From an uncultured Alistipes sp. (GTDB taxonomy: Bacteria; Bacteroidota; Bacteroidia; Bacteroidales; Rikenellaceae): DNA of 34,152 nucleotides. This document shows, one piece after another, positions 33,305 through 34,152 of this stretch (its first letter is position 1; every line of letters starts with the position of its first letter). Under the pieces are notes generated by a model. That model was not told the origin of the DNA and did not search any database. It saw nothing but the letters and a program-made list of their open reading frames with translations. The stretch is taken from the NCBI GenBank assembly GCA_900542505.1, contig UQNV01000022.1, positions 1-34,152 of the forward strand, in the 5' to 3' direction. Both the position numbers and the translations under genes were made by a program.

Positions 33305-33817
33305 TCAGTATCTGAATCCAATCGAGAGGAAGGCGTGCCCGCAATTGCCGATACCCTTCGTGCGCGAATCGATAAAACGATAGCCAAGTTCAACAATCGG
33401 CGAGAATCTTCCCGACCGGATATACCAGGCCAACGATATGTCATACGAGTTCCTTCTCCAGGCAGGGCTGCCCACACTGCCCAGCGCTTTCGCACGTACA
33501 TCAAGGGCATGGATGCTTTCCAGACCGTTAAGCAGCTTCACGCCCAGACCACCACCCACACTGACTCCATTATAATAGGTTTTGATGTCATCATGCTTAT
33601 ACAGCGAAACGTTGTCCTCGACGGTGACAAACAGATATGAAACAGCCACGAACTCCACATGGGCCTTGAATGAAAAGTCGATGGGCGTAATTCCCTTGGC
33701 CTCGGTTCCTGCCCCCGCCGTGAACTCGAAGTGTGTCCGGTCCATAAAACTTTGCGCGTTCAGCTTGAGCGTTGCGAACGCAAACAGCAGCATCGCCACA
33801 TAGAAAATACGCTTCAT
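33305..33817 (-). CDS. Small outer-membrane beta-barrel-like protein
   Basis: 170 residues. Clear Sec signal peptide (MKRIFYVAMLLFAFATLKLNAQ, cut after LNA). The mature part alternates polar and hydrophobic residues in short strands (FEFTAGAGTE, FSFKAHVEFVAVSYLFVTVED, GVSVGGGLGVKLLNG, YDISLAWYIRSGRFSPIVELGYRFI) and ends with the aromatic GFRY, as in small 8-stranded outer-membrane barrels. No specific family is recognised, and no function can be given. It stands alone, with its own promoter and terminator, and its sequence is less GC-rich than the neighbours, which may mean a different origin. Start ATG 33817 fits the signal peptide. Confidence 0.78.
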   Translation of the reverse strand: MKRIFYVAMLLFAFATLKLNAQSFMDRTHFEFTAGAGTEAKGITPIDFSFKAHVEFVAVSYLFVTVEDNVSLYKHDDIKTYYNGVSVGGGLGVKLLNGLESIHALDVRAKALGSVGSPAWRRNSYDISLAWYIRSGRFSPIVELGYRFIDSRTKGIGNCGHAFLSIGFRY

Positions 33818-34125
33818 AATCGTGACATGTCAAATCAATACGCACCTACAAGGCTGATAGAAACAGCGTTGCAGAGATAAAGATAACATTTTACACTGAA
33901 ATCCGCAAATTTTCTCCCTCTCCGGAACTTATCGTTCCCGATAAAGCTGGGTGCAGTCCATACCCGCAAGGAGCCGGAGCACCCGCTGGCGGCACCCGCA
34001 ATAAAAAGTCACTCCAGCCAGCCGAAAACCGGAGCTCCTGGTCATGCAGGAGGCACACATCGCCCCGACCGACGGCATGCTCCACCTCCCGCCCCGGCAA
34101 AGATGCCTCGCGGGGGCGTTCGAGC
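33818..34125. other. End region with barrel-gene promoter and no certain gene
   Basis: Holds the promoter below and an AT-rich leader. The distal 34080-34125 part is cut by the adapter. A possible 49-codon minus-strand frame lies at 33929-34078 but has no recognisable domain. Confidence 0.6.
33878..33909 (-). promoter_or_regulatory. Promoter of the small barrel gene
   Basis: Minus-strand -33 TTTG (33906-33909) and -7 TATCTTTA (33878-33885, seven of eight), 20 nt apart. Transcription would start near 33871, about 54 nt before the ATG. Confidence 0.65.
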
Positions 34126-34152
34126 CTGTCTCTTATACACATCTCCGAGCCC
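34126..34152 (-). other. Nextera transposase adapter (mosaic end), artefact
   Basis: CTGTCTCTTATACACATCT followed by CCGAGCCC is the inverse complement of the adapter at the left end. The contig therefore ends at a tagmentation site. Confidence 0.98.

Overview
The window looks like a GC-rich gut Bacteroidales contig, most likely Alistipes or another Rikenellaceae member. The pointers are SusC/SusD proteins, DUF1735, BACON and DUF4924 domains, many lipoproteins with a cysteine lipobox, S1-type sulfatases with Ser-type active-site motifs, and Bacteroidota promoter boxes (-33 TTTG, -7 TAnnTTTG). Both ends carry Illumina Nextera mosaic-end adapter, so the ends are library/assembly boundaries and not biology.

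Left part (34-8301): the 3' end of an unknown gene; a Bcr/CflA-type MFS exporter divergent from an AraC regulator that is cut by an in-frame TAG inside its DNA-binding domain; an EF-G paralogue of the EF-G2 type that has lost the catalytic His of the G3 motif; a PiT phosphate transporter with a fused PhoU-like tail; a 172-nt stretch without any T that contains 40-bp tandem repeats; and a DUF4924 gene.

Middle part (8489-20331): a two-gene minus-strand unit of TonB-dependent receptor plus a surface lipoprotein that resembles a beta-helix; then a glycan-degradation cluster made of a six-hairpin glycosidase lipoprotein, a Ser-type sulfatase and a GH123-like enzyme, with a divergent AraC regulator and a second, convergent sulfatase. 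Together they suggest removal of sulfate and N-acetylgalactosamine from a sulfated host glycan (inference).

Right part (20789-32936): a complete polysaccharide-utilisation locus on the minus strand: ECF sigma factor, FecR-type anti-sigma factor, SusC with an STN signalling domain, SusD, a GH18-like binding lipoprotein with a degenerate active site, a DUF1735/LamG lipoprotein, an intact GH18 endoglycosidase, and a BACON/LRR lipoprotein. The order resembles the Bacteroides N-glycan loci that use GH18 endo-beta-N-acetylglucosaminidases (from memory). The sigma factor and anti-sigma factor would switch the operon on when SusC senses its ligand. A C9 tract in the anti-sigma gene and a G8 tract before susC could make this control phase-variable. 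A small outer-membrane barrel gene with its own promoter and terminator closes the window.

No tRNA, rRNA, CRISPR array, insertion sequence or integrase was recognised.
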